NCBI GenBank assembly: GCA_934385475.1
Contig: CAKRPS010000037.1
Span: 1 to 23,837, forward strand
Direction: 5' to 3'
Source of the DNA: an uncultured Lachnospiraceae bacterium
GTDB taxonomy: Bacteria > Bacillota > Clostridia > Lachnospirales > Lachnospiraceae
DNA: 23,837 nucleotides
Position 1 is the stretch's first letter, and every line of letters starts with the position of its first letter. Both the position numbers and the translations under genes were made by a program. Under the pieces are notes generated by a model that was not told the origin of the DNA, made no database searches, and worked only from the letters and a program-made list of their open reading frames with translations. Below, in pieces: positions 8,451 through 14,699 of the stretch.

Positions 8451-8942
8451 ATGCACATTATATTACATCAGCCGGAAATACCGGCCAATACAGGAAATAT
8501 CGGTCGCACCTGCGTCGCCACGGGAACCTCTCTCCATCTGATCGAACCACTCGGCTTCCGGTTGGATGAAAAGTCGATCAAACGGGCCGGTATGGATTAC
8601 TGGGAGCATCTGGACGTGTCAAGATATATAAACTTTAATGAATTTCAGGAAAAGCACCCGGGTGCAAAGATTTGGATGGCTACCACAAAAGCAAAACACG
8701 TCTATACAGACGTGTCCTTTGGCATGGATGATTATATTATGTTCGGAAAAGAGAGCGGGGGTATTCCGGAAGAAATCCTTGTGGATCACGAGGAAACCTG
8801 TATTCGTATCCCCATGCTTCCTGATATCCGTTCCCTGAACCTGTCTAACTCTGTGGCTATTGTTCTTTACGAAGCCCTTCGTCAGCAGAATTTCAGTCAT
8901 ATGCAGCTCGAAGGTGAGCTGCACAGACTGCATTGGAAATAA
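8451..8942 (+). CDS. trmL: tRNA (cytidine(34)-2'-O)-methyltransferase TrmL (SPOUT/SpoU family)
   Basis: 163 aa, the standard size for TrmL (YibK/CspR), which 2'-O-methylates the wobble nucleotide of certain tRNA-Leu using SAM bound in a trefoil knot. The protein starts with MHIILHQPEIPANTGNIGR, then has FGKESGGIPEEIL and the C-terminal knot region LPDIRSLNLSNSVAIVLYE, all diagnostic for this family. It lies 26 nt downstream of the sensor kinase with ACGGAG in front, so it probably ends the mutS2-regulator-kinase-trmL unit. Its stop is only 2 nt from the stop of the convergent aminotransferase gene; no separate terminator fits in between, but a perfect 8-bp inverted repeat lies in its last codons (8902-8923). 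Confidence 0.95.
   Translation: MHIILHQPEIPANTGNIGRTCVATGTSLHLIEPLGFRLDEKSIKRAGMDYWEHLDVSRYINFNEFQEKHPGAKIWMATTKAKHVYTDVSFGMDDYIMFGKESGGIPEEILVDHEETCIRIPMLPDIRSLNLSNSVAIVLYEALRQQNFSHMQLEGELHRLHWK
8902..8923. repeat. inverted repeat inside the trmL 3' end
   Basis: TGCAGCTC, a 6-nt loop, then GAGCTGCA: a perfect 8-bp stem within the last codons of trmL and about 20 nt beyond the end of the convergent aminotransferase gene. No T-run follows on either strand, so it is not a standard terminator. It might help stop or stabilise the aminotransferase mRNA end, but this is only a possibility. Confidence 0.35.
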
Positions 8943-8944
8943 CT

Positions 8945-10120
8945 CTATTGCTGTTGTTCTGCTCTGAGCTTTTCCACAAATTTCTTTAATCTGCCGATGG
9001 CAACCTTCAGATTGTCCAGCGAATATGCGTAGGAAATCCGGAGGAAGCCTTCTCCGCAGTCACCGAATGCCGTTCCCGGCACTACAGCCACCTTTTCCTC
9101 ACGCAAAAATCGGTTTGCGAATTCCTCGCTTGTCATTCCAAATTCCTTAATACACGGAAAGACATAGAATGCACCAAACGGTTCAAAGCACTCTAACTTC
9201 ATTTCACGGAATGCGTTCATAAGATATCTACGTCTCTGATTATATGCGGTTCTCATTTCTACCACGTCAGCTTCCCCGTTCTTGAGTGCTTCCACTGCTG
9301 CATACTGGCTGGTGGTCGGACCACACATAATCGCAAACTGATGAATTTTGGTCATCTGCTTTATAATCTCTTTCGGGCCACAGGCATATCCCAGTCTCCA
9401 CCCTGTCATGGCAAATGCCTTTGAAAAGCCATTGATCAGGATCGTTCTCTCTTGCATTCCCTCCAGTTCTACGATCGACACATGCTTATCCGTATAGGTA
9501 AGCTCTGAATAAATCTCATCTGAGATCACAAAGATGTCATGCTTTCTGATCACCTCCGCAATCGCCTCCAGATCCTTGCGCTCCATGATAGCTCCGGTCG
9601 GGTTATTCGGGTAAGGAAGGATCAATACCTTTGTTTTGTCTGTAATTGCGTCCTCAAGCTCCTGCGGGGTAAGACGAAATTCATTCTCAGCCTTCAGCTC
9701 AATAATAACAGGCACTCCCCCTGCCAGAATTGTACATGGCTCATATGACACATAGCTTGGCTGTGGGATCAGCACTTCTTCTCCCGGATTCAGCATGGCA
9801 CGCAGACCGATATCAATAGCCTCAGAGCCGCCCACCGTCACAAGTACCTCTTGTGCCGGATCGTAATGTACTCCGTGCTTTCTCTTCAGATAGTTGCCAA
9901 TCTCCTTACGAAGCTCCATCAGACCGGCGTTGGAGGTATAAAAGGTACGTCCCTTTTCCAGTGAATAGATGCCCTCATCACGGATATGCCATGGCGTATC
10001 AAAATCAGGTTCTCCTACACCGAGCGAGATTGCATCCTCCATCTCACTCACAATATCAAAAAATTTTCTGATTCCAGACGGTTTAATCTCTACAACTTTA
10101 TCTGCTAATGGATTTCTCAC
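8945..10120 (-). CDS. PLP-dependent class I/II aminotransferase
   Basis: 391 aa cytoplasmic fold-type I aminotransferase (PatA/aspartate-aminotransferase-like subgroup). Signature residues: substrate-side GVGEPDFDTP (34-43), PNNPTG (171-176, N173 contacts PLP), D201 in SDEIYSELTY, the Schiff-base lysine K234 in GFSKAFAMTGWRLGY, and the carboxylate-binding Arg in GFLRISYA near 368. The amino donor and acceptor cannot be read from sequence; aromatic, aspartate or alanine-type substrates are all possible. The start is GTG 10120, overlapping the stop of the Lrp-type regulator by 4 nt (GTGA), which indicates translational coupling. The adjacent Lrp/AsnC gene suggests amino-acid-responsive control. 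Confidence 0.93.
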   Translation of the reverse strand: MRNPLADKVVEIKPSGIRKFFDIVSEMEDAISLGVGEPDFDTPWHIRDEGIYSLEKGRTFYTSNAGLMELRKEIGNYLKRKHGVHYDPAQEVLVTVGGSEAIDIGLRAMLNPGEEVLIPQPSYVSYEPCTILAGGVPVIIELKAENEFRLTPQELEDAITDKTKVLILPYPNNPTGAIMERKDLEAIAEVIRKHDIFVISDEIYSELTYTDKHVSIVELEGMQERTILINGFSKAFAMTGWRLGYACGPKEIIKQMTKIHQFAIMCGPTTSQYAAVEALKNGEADVVEMRTAYNQRRRYLMNAFREMKLECFEPFGAFYVFPCIKEFGMTSEEFANRFLREEKVAVVPGTAFGDCGEGFLRISYAYSLDNLKVAIGRLKKFVEKLRAEQQQ

Positions 10121-10599
10121 GGTGTCACCTTCTCTCTGGTGTCCTCGTACTTCTTGGTCAGTACGGTTCCGTGATCTTTATATTTCTTCAAAATGAAATG
10201 GGTTGCAGTGCTCAATACGGAATCAAGCGTCGATAATTTGTCGGAAACAAATCCGGATATTTCCTTGAGGGACTTTCCTTCCAGCGTCACCAGAAGATCA
10301 AAGCCTCCGGATATCAGATATACCGAAGTAACCTCCGGATATTTATAAATACGCTCTGCTATATTGTCAAATCCCTGTCCCCTCTGGGGTGTCACACGAA
10401 CCTCGATCAGTGCGGATACCTTCTCAATCGAAGTTTTCTCCCAGTCGATCATCGTATGATAACCACAGATGATGCCTTCTTCCTCAAGCGCCGCCAGTTC
10501 ATTGACAACGTCAATCTCCTCTACTCCCAGAATAACCGCAAGCTCCTTTAAATCAATACGGCTGTTTCTCTCTACAATTGCAAGCAATTCTTCTCTCAT
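10117..10599 (-). CDS. Lrp/AsnC-family transcriptional regulator
   Basis: 160 aa from ATG 10599. An N-terminal winged HTH (IVERNSRIDLKELAVILGVEE) binds DNA and a C-terminal RAM/AsnC domain (SALIEVRVTP, then SGGFDLLVTLEG) normally binds an amino acid and drives oligomerisation. The start was chosen because AAGGAGGA at 10607-10614 sits 7 nt before this ATG and homologues begin with M-R-E-E; the open frame extends to GTG 10647, which would place that RBS inside the gene. The gene overlaps the downstream aminotransferase by 4 nt and follows the AIRS-like gene by about 50 nt. It probably controls its own operon in response to an amino acid, which is inference from the neighbour. Confidence 0.92.
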   Translation of the reverse strand: MREELLAIVERNSRIDLKELAVILGVEEIDVVNELAALEEEGIICGYHTMIDWEKTSIEKVSALIEVRVTPQRGQGFDNIAERIYKYPEVTSVYLISGGFDLLVTLEGKSLKEISGFVSDKLSTLDSVLSTATHFILKKYKDHGTVLTKKYEDTREKVTP

Positions 10600-10622
10600 T
10601 GCCATATCCTCCTTCATCGGTT

Positions 10623-10643
10623 CAGAGGTCTTCCACACCTCTG
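10623..10643 (-). promoter_or_regulatory. hairpin ahead of the Lrp-type gene
   Basis: A perfect 7-bp inverted repeat, CAGAGGT and ACCTCTG, around a 7-nt loop lies between the AIRS-like stop and the Lrp RBS. On the minus strand no U-run follows. It could be an mRNA structure affecting expression of the regulator, an operator for autoregulation, or chance. Confidence 0.35.
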
Positions 10644-10649
10644 CCACTA

Positions 10650-11630
10650 TTACCTTTTCAAATAAATCTGATCCATCTTGGGCATATCCAGAAATCTCTT
10701 TTCATCCTCGTTGAAAATAACCCTGTCATTGCCTCCTGTGCTTCTCCCGATCGTCACAGCAGGAATGTGTTCACGCGTAAGCTCTGTCACAAGCCCTTCT
10801 CCATCCTCTGTAACCATGATGAGACATCCCCCGGACAACAGTTCATAGGGATTCAATCCCAAAAATTCACAGACTTCTACCGTTTCCTGCCTAAGCGGAA
10901 TCTTCTTGAGGTCAATCTCCAGTCCAACGCCTGCGCCAGATGCCATCTCCCAAAGTGCGCCAAAAATACCTCCACGAGATACATCATGCATTCCACAAAC
11001 GCCGGACTTCATGGCGGTGGCGGCCTCCGGTATCACTGACAGATACCTGTCAAAGCACGCTGCCTCTTCCACCATGCGCACCGGATACCTGGTACACAGC
11101 TCTTCCTTATGTGCCCTGGCCAGCCGTGCTGTTCCCTCCAGTCCGATCCATTTGCTCACTACAATGTCCTGATTTGCTTTTATCCCTTGCGGGTAACCCG
11201 CTCGTGCGGCCTCTCTGCGGCCTACTCCGGTCACATTCATCACCGGTTCCCTGACTGCCGGACTCACCTCCGTATGTCCTCCAAGAATCTCCACATTAAG
11301 CCTCTCACACACGACACCGGCCTGTTTCATAATTTCCTGAAGCTGCTCTTCTGCTGTCTCTGACGGCAGCATAAGACTCAGCATGACTCCTATCGGTTCT
11401 GCTCCCGACGCGGCAATATTATTGAGTGCCATCGGGATTGCATACTCCGCAAGTTCTCCGGACGATGCCGAAACCGGTGTGACTGAAAGAACAGTCTCAG
11501 ACCCGTTCAGCATTAAAATGGCGCAGTCTTTCCCTATTCCTGCGCCACTGATTGTTTCTTCCCTATGATTTTTTATCTGCTTCAATACGGAGCGTTTCAG
11601 CACATTCTCCGATATTTTCCCGTCTCTCAT
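10650..11630 (-). CDS. AIR synthase-related protein (PurM/HypE-like fold)
   Basis: 326 aa from ATG 11630. The protein follows the two-domain PurM/HypE/SelD ATP-binding fold: an acidic-loop equivalent GIGKDCAIL, a dimerisation segment ALNNIAASGAEPIGVMLSLMLP, GGHTEV, then a C-terminal half with MHDVSRGGIFGALWEMA, NPYELLSGGCLIM and AVTIGRS. It matches clostridial genes often named hydrogenase maturation factor, but it lacks the C-terminal Cys that HypE uses to carry the CN group (it ends in MDQIYLKR), and no hydrogenase genes are near, so a HypE role is unlikely. Substrate unknown. The frame is open to 11750, but the extra 40 residues (Arg/Gln-rich) are the other-frame reading of the VanW repeat tail. 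It follows VanW by 19 nt; no strong RBS is visible. Confidence 0.85.
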   Translation of the reverse strand: MRDGKISENVLKRSVLKQIKNHREETISGAGIGKDCAILMLNGSETVLSVTPVSASSGELAEYAIPMALNNIAASGAEPIGVMLSLMLPSETAEEQLQEIMKQAGVVCERLNVEILGGHTEVSPAVREPVMNVTGVGRREAARAGYPQGIKANQDIVVSKWIGLEGTARLARAHKEELCTRYPVRMVEEAACFDRYLSVIPEAATAMKSGVCGMHDVSRGGIFGALWEMASGAGVGLEIDLKKIPLRQETVEVCEFLGLNPYELLSGGCLIMVTEDGEGLVTELTREHIPAVTIGRSTGGNDRVIFNEDEKRFLDMPKMDQIYLKR

Positions 11631-11649
11631 AGTCTGTTCTCTGTCTCTT

Positions 11650-13191
11650 TTATTGTGGCTGTGCTGCCGGATCGGCTGCCGGCTGCGCTGCTGCGTCTGC
11701 CGCCGCCTGAGCTGCCGCTGCATCGGCTGCTGCCTGTGCCGCTGCCGCATCTGCCGCCGCTTTGTAAGAGCCTGCCACTGCTTTTACCTGATCAATACTT
11801 CCGGATGCTACTGCTGCCATAATGGCTTCGTAGGCCGCCGGATCTTCTGTCGCCACACCTACTGTCGCGCTCCTCGGAGCCTTCATATAGGTACTGCTGT
11901 TTACCTGTTCACGGCTTACCTCCGCGCCATTTTCTTTGACAATCTTCCAAAGCTGCGCTTTATAGCCGATATGCGCAGACTGTACGGAACAGAAACCAAC
12001 CGGTTGGGAAGCATCGGTATAAATATTCTCCGTATCCGGCGCAATTCGTTCAAGCACTACACTTTCATAAACCACTTCACGCCCCGGATCCCTTGTCTCG
12101 ACTCCGTAGATTGTAAACGTGATCTGTTTGTCTCCGGAAGTGGTTCCCTCAATATAAATCGGGTAATCTGTATTATTCTTGAATTTGAAATCCTTTCCTG
12201 AGGACTCTGCGATTGCCGCATCCGCTGAAGGATCTACATAAGTAACGATCATGGAATGGTTATAACGTTCTGTAACTTCGAGTTCCGCCCGCAGTACTGC
12301 GTTATAAAGTGTTGTGGATACCTGACAGATACCGCCTCCGAGACTGTCCACCACCTGACCATTCAGATAAGAACCGGCCATGTAATAGCCATTATCCTGC
12401 GAAAAAGGAGATACTGTCTGATATGCGGAAAATTCCTCACCCGGAAACAGGATCGTACCGTTGATCAGTCTGCAGCCATTCTCTACATTGGCACTTCTGG
12501 AAGAACCGGAGGTTGAATAGCTTGTGCTGAAGGTTCCAAGCACGTCCTTCACCTTGGCAAGTTCTTCTTCCTTACCCTGTGGGTCCTGCACATCCGTTAC
12601 CAGATCGATCGTAGGGTCTTCACCGTTCCACTCCTGTGTCAGCCAGTTGTATACAGCTTCTGTAGACGCTTCCGTATCAATCACAACGCCTGCCTTGCCG
12701 CCCACAACTTCAAATCCCTGTTCTGTCTTAACCAGCGTCGGATTAACCGCATCGTGGTTGCACGCCTGTGCTTTTTCTTCTATCAAGCTTCGTATCTTAT
12801 CTTTGTCAAAATCAAATTCTACTTTATAGACCTTATTTGTATATTCCAGATCCTTCAGTTCTTTATAGCAACGCAGGATATCTCCGCTCTGTCCAAAACC
12901 GCACGCCTCTTGCAGGATCTCGGGATTTCCCCATTTCAGGCCAAGCTCCTGTGCATTGGTCACGATCTGCTCGTCGCCATCAAGCTTCGCATCCAGAACA
13001 ATTTCAACACCGCCAAGGGAATCCACATAGGCCTGAATCTCCTTCTGTGCTTCCTCCACGGTCTTGCCTGACATATCCATGTCATTCACATAAATTCCGG
13101 GTTCTATTTTATTCTCTGCAGCCTGAACCGGTGTTACCCAGAGCACTGCCGCCGCAAGCGCTGCTGTTCCAATTATAGACAGTTTTTTCAT
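11650..13191 (-). CDS. secreted VanW-family protein with peptidoglycan-binding-4-like region and Ala-rich tail
   Basis: 513 aa. A signal peptide (residues 1-24, ending PVQA before AENK) predicts export. Residues ~30-210 resemble the PG_binding_4 modules that usually precede VanW domains. The VanW core (about 225-360) shows FPGEEFSAYQTVSPFS, GGGICQVSTTLYNAVLRAEL and ERYNHS. A beta-rich segment follows and the protein ends in a 36-residue Ala/Asp/Gln/Pro repeat. Function of VanW proteins is unknown; despite the name, homologues are common in clostridia without vancomycin resistance, and no vanHAX genes are here. A cell-wall role is inferred. The start is ATG 13191; GAGGAG is about 16 nt upstream, longer than usual. 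Likely co-transcribed with the 32-aa gene upstream and the AIRS-like gene downstream. Confidence 0.88.
   Translation of the reverse strand: MKKLSIIGTAALAAAVLWVTPVQAAENKIEPGIYVNDMDMSGKTVEEAQKEIQAYVDSLGGVEIVLDAKLDGDEQIVTNAQELGLKWGNPEILQEACGFGQSGDILRCYKELKDLEYTNKVYKVEFDFDKDKIRSLIEEKAQACNHDAVNPTLVKTEQGFEVVGGKAGVVIDTEASTEAVYNWLTQEWNGEDPTIDLVTDVQDPQGKEEELAKVKDVLGTFSTSYSTSGSSRSANVENGCRLINGTILFPGEEFSAYQTVSPFSQDNGYYMAGSYLNGQVVDSLGGGICQVSTTLYNAVLRAELEVTERYNHSMIVTYVDPSADAAIAESSGKDFKFKNNTDYPIYIEGTTSGDKQITFTIYGVETRDPGREVVYESVVLERIAPDTENIYTDASQPVGFCSVQSAHIGYKAQLWKIVKENGAEVSREQVNSSTYMKAPRSATVGVATEDPAAYEAIMAAVASGSIDQVKAVAGSYKAAADAAAAQAAADAAAAQAAADAAAQPAADPAAQPQ
11653..11760 (-). repeat. 9-residue tandem repeat coding the VanW C-terminal tail
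   Basis: The last 36 codons encode four imperfect copies of a nine-residue unit: AAADAAAAQ, AAADAAAAQ, AAADAAAQP, AADPAAQPQ. At DNA level this is a GC-rich, period-27 stretch of GCN codons unlike the surrounding sequence. Such Ala/Pro tails often act as flexible or wall-spanning linkers; copy number may vary between strains. Confidence 0.8.
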
Positions 13192-13220
13192 AGGACTCAG
13201 ACACTACTCCTCTCTACTGT

Positions 13221-13239
13221 AATTGCCCCAGGGGCAATT
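13221..13239. promoter_or_regulatory. perfect palindrome between the miniprotein gene and vanW
   Basis: AATTGCCCCAGGGGCAATT: two 9-nt arms around one central base. It lies 20 nt downstream of the 32-aa gene stop and 29 nt upstream of the vanW start. It has no T-run on either side, so it is not a standard terminator. It could be an operator for a dimeric repressor or an RNA hairpin controlling vanW relative to the first gene. Confidence 0.5.
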
Positions 13240-13259
13240 CTATGGTAAACTATATGCGG

Positions 13260-13358
13260 TTATACGGAAACACTGAGAAGCAACGGAATCACCATCGCCA
13301 ATACCAGAACAATAATTATAATGGAGGAAATAATCTTCCTGTTTCTCATGTTGAACAT
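13260..13358 (-). CDS. 32-aa single-pass membrane miniprotein
   Basis: ATG 13358 to TAA 13260 encodes 32 residues: a short polar/basic head (MFNMRNRK) followed by a hydrophobic helix (about residues 9-29, IISSIIIIVLVLAMVIPLLL) and SVSV. It is supported by an AGGAGG site 9 nt before the ATG (13368-13373 region) and, upstream of that, a near-consensus sigma-A promoter (13390-13418) whose predicted transcript would begin about 25 nt before the start codon. It would be the first gene of the vanW-AIRS-lrp-aminotransferase transcript. I do not recognise the family; it could be a small membrane regulator of envelope proteins or a leader peptide. A second ATG at codon 4 lies too far from the RBS to be preferred. 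Confidence 0.7.
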   Translation of the reverse strand: MFNMRNRKIISSIIIIVLVLAMVIPLLLSVSV

Positions 13359-13389
13359 TACCAGATACCTCCTAACTTACTGAAAGGAT

Positions 13390-13418
13390 ATTATATATGA
13401 ATTTTATTATTTTGGCAA
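13390..13418 (-). promoter_or_regulatory. sigma-A promoter of the miniprotein/vanW operon
   Basis: On the minus strand: -35 TTGCCA (13413-13418), 17-nt AT-rich spacer, perfect -10 TATAAT (13390-13395). It is the best promoter match I found in the window. It lies across the ribosome binding region and first codons of the divergent gene at 13397, so the two transcription units share the same bases. Confidence 0.75.
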
Positions 13419-14014
13419 GTGTCCTCATCCTCTCCCTTGTTATCTTTCTGACTATTTCGCGCTCTAAAAGGCTGGACAGTAATGCGATCGAAGACTTTTG
13501 GAATAAGGAGCGTCAGGCGAACAGTACCCGCCGCAAACCCCTCGATGATCTTGACTATATTACAATCCCTTTTGACACCCTTCCTGTGGAAGTGATGGCA
13601 GAGGATGAAGAGGTTGCTGAATGTATCCGCACGCTGCATACACTCAGCGAGGGTAAAATCGTCAACTTCACCGGAATTACCAACACCGAGCTGAAGCTGC
13701 GCTACGGAGCCCCCAACATTACGCTTCTTATGAATTACGATCAGAGCTATACCATACTTGCCCGCACACTACAGCGCTGGGCTGACCTGTTGTCCCGCAA
13801 CGATCATCCTGTGGAAGCTTGTCAGATTTTGGAGTTTGCCGTCTCCACCCGGACGGATGTGACAGCAACTTACCGGCTCTTATGTAAGCTGTACAAACAG
13901 CTTGGCTGTTCTGAGAAGATTGACAGCCTGTACGAAACCGCGCAGTCCCTGCAGTCCTCCGTCAGGAATACTATCGTCCGTATTCTGCAAGAATCCGGGC
14001 AATCTCCCGACTAG
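13397..14014 (+). CDS. membrane-anchored hypothetical protein with helical-repeat C-terminus
   Basis: 205 aa. One N-terminal transmembrane helix (about 3-20) is followed by a basic stop-transfer patch (SRSKR) placing the rest in the cytoplasm, a conserved-looking middle (DYITIPFDTLPVEV) and a C-terminal helical region (about 115-200) with TPR-like spacing (ARTLQRWADLLSRNDHPVEACQILEFAV, then TATYRLLCKLYKQLG). I do not recognise a named family; the TPR-like part suggests protein-protein contact. RBS GAAAGG precedes the ATG by 9 nt. The gene starts within the divergent miniprotein promoter, and its last 44 nt overlap the 3' end of the convergent exonuclease gene, so both C-termini are coded by the same DNA. 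Confidence 0.8.
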   Translation: MNFIILASVLILSLVIFLTISRSKRLDSNAIEDFWNKERQANSTRRKPLDDLDYITIPFDTLPVEVMAEDEEVAECIRTLHTLSEGKIVNFTGITNTELKLRYGAPNITLLMNYDQSYTILARTLQRWADLLSRNDHPVEACQILEFAVSTRTDVTATYRLLCKLYKQLGCSEKIDSLYETAQSLQSSVRNTIVRILQESGQSPD

Positions 14015-14699
14015 CTTCACTTCTCGTGAGCTTCTCTATCGAATACTCTACTACCAGTTTATGCCTGTCCATCAGTTTATATAACTGTTCTTTTTGCGGA
14101 ATGGTAATAGGCTTATCTTTTTTTACCTGATAGATAAGCGGCGACGGAAGAAACAGGTTTTTGCCGGGCGTCAACCTATTCTCCAGCGTTTCTTTTTCAT
14201 AAAACAACTCTCCCAGTTTCACAAACAACCGGCTCGTCGCCTTCGCATCTTCATAGGCGCGGTGCGCAGTATGCGGAATCTGAAAATGAGTACACAGATA
14301 AGGAAGGCTTCTGCTCTCCAGTTCCGGCAGGTATTTCCTCGCAATCTTCAGCGTATCCATCCCCCACCGCTCGTAAGGAATATCCTGATTCACGGCTGCC
14401 TTTTTGAGAAAAGCAAAATCAAACCGTAAACTGTGTCCTAGCAGCGGCTCTTCCCCTGCAAAATCCAGAAATTCCGGCAGCACCTGTTCAATCCTGTGCG
14501 CATTCTCCAGCCATGCGTCCTGAATCCCTGTAAGTTCTATAATTCTCTCTTCGAGTTTTCTGTCTGGATTGACAAACTCCGAAAACTGATCGATCACTTC
14601 TCCCTCTCTGACTCTCACCGCTCCGATCTCAATGATCTTATCCCTTTTCGGATCAAGCCCGGTCGTCTCCAAATCCACACATACATAGGAATCTGTCAT
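13971..14699 (-). CDS. DEDDh 3'-5' exonuclease (DNA polymerase III epsilon/PolC-like domain)
   Basis: 242 aa. Residues 1-165 are a complete DEDDh exonuclease: D9 and E11 (VDLETTGLD), D94 (HSLRFDFAFL), H146 and D151 (HRAYEDA). It removes 3'-terminal nucleotides from DNA or RNA with two metal ions; the physiological substrate is unknown for these stand-alone proteins. The C-terminal ~50 residues (TIPQKEQLYKLM, then LTRSEASREIARILAEYGR) look like a small helical module found in other clostridial nucleic-acid enzymes and similar in pattern to DUF3072; this is a resemblance only. ATG 14699 overlaps the stop of the radical SAM gene by 4 nt (ATGA), so translation is coupled. Its 3' end overlaps the convergent gene by 44 nt. 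Confidence 0.9.
   Translation of the reverse strand: MTDSYVCVDLETTGLDPKRDKIIEIGAVRVREGEVIDQFSEFVNPDRKLEERIIELTGIQDAWLENAHRIEQVLPEFLDFAGEEPLLGHSLRFDFAFLKKAAVNQDIPYERWGMDTLKIARKYLPELESRSLPYLCTHFQIPHTAHRAYEDAKATSRLFVKLGELFYEKETLENRLTPGKNLFLPSPLIYQVKKDKPITIPQKEQLYKLMDRHKLVVEYSIEKLTRSEASREIARILAEYGR

Noticed and set aside
10650..11630. HypE as part of a hydrogenase maturation set
   Set aside because: The C-terminal Cys is missing and no hypA-D/F or hydrogenase structural gene is present.
11631..11750. 40-residue N-terminal extension of the AIRS-like protein
   Set aside because: Arg/Gln-rich reading of the VanW repeat tail, with no homology to the fold; ATG 11630 starts the protein at the expected place.
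11650..13191. VanW as evidence of vancomycin resistance
   Set aside because: No vanH, vanA/B-type ligase or vanX in the window, and the two-component pair lies 4.8 kb away on the other strand; VanW homologues are common in sensitive clostridia.
13221..13239. Palindrome as an intrinsic terminator
   Set aside because: No U-tract follows on either strand, and the genes on both sides are on the same strand in what looks like one operon.
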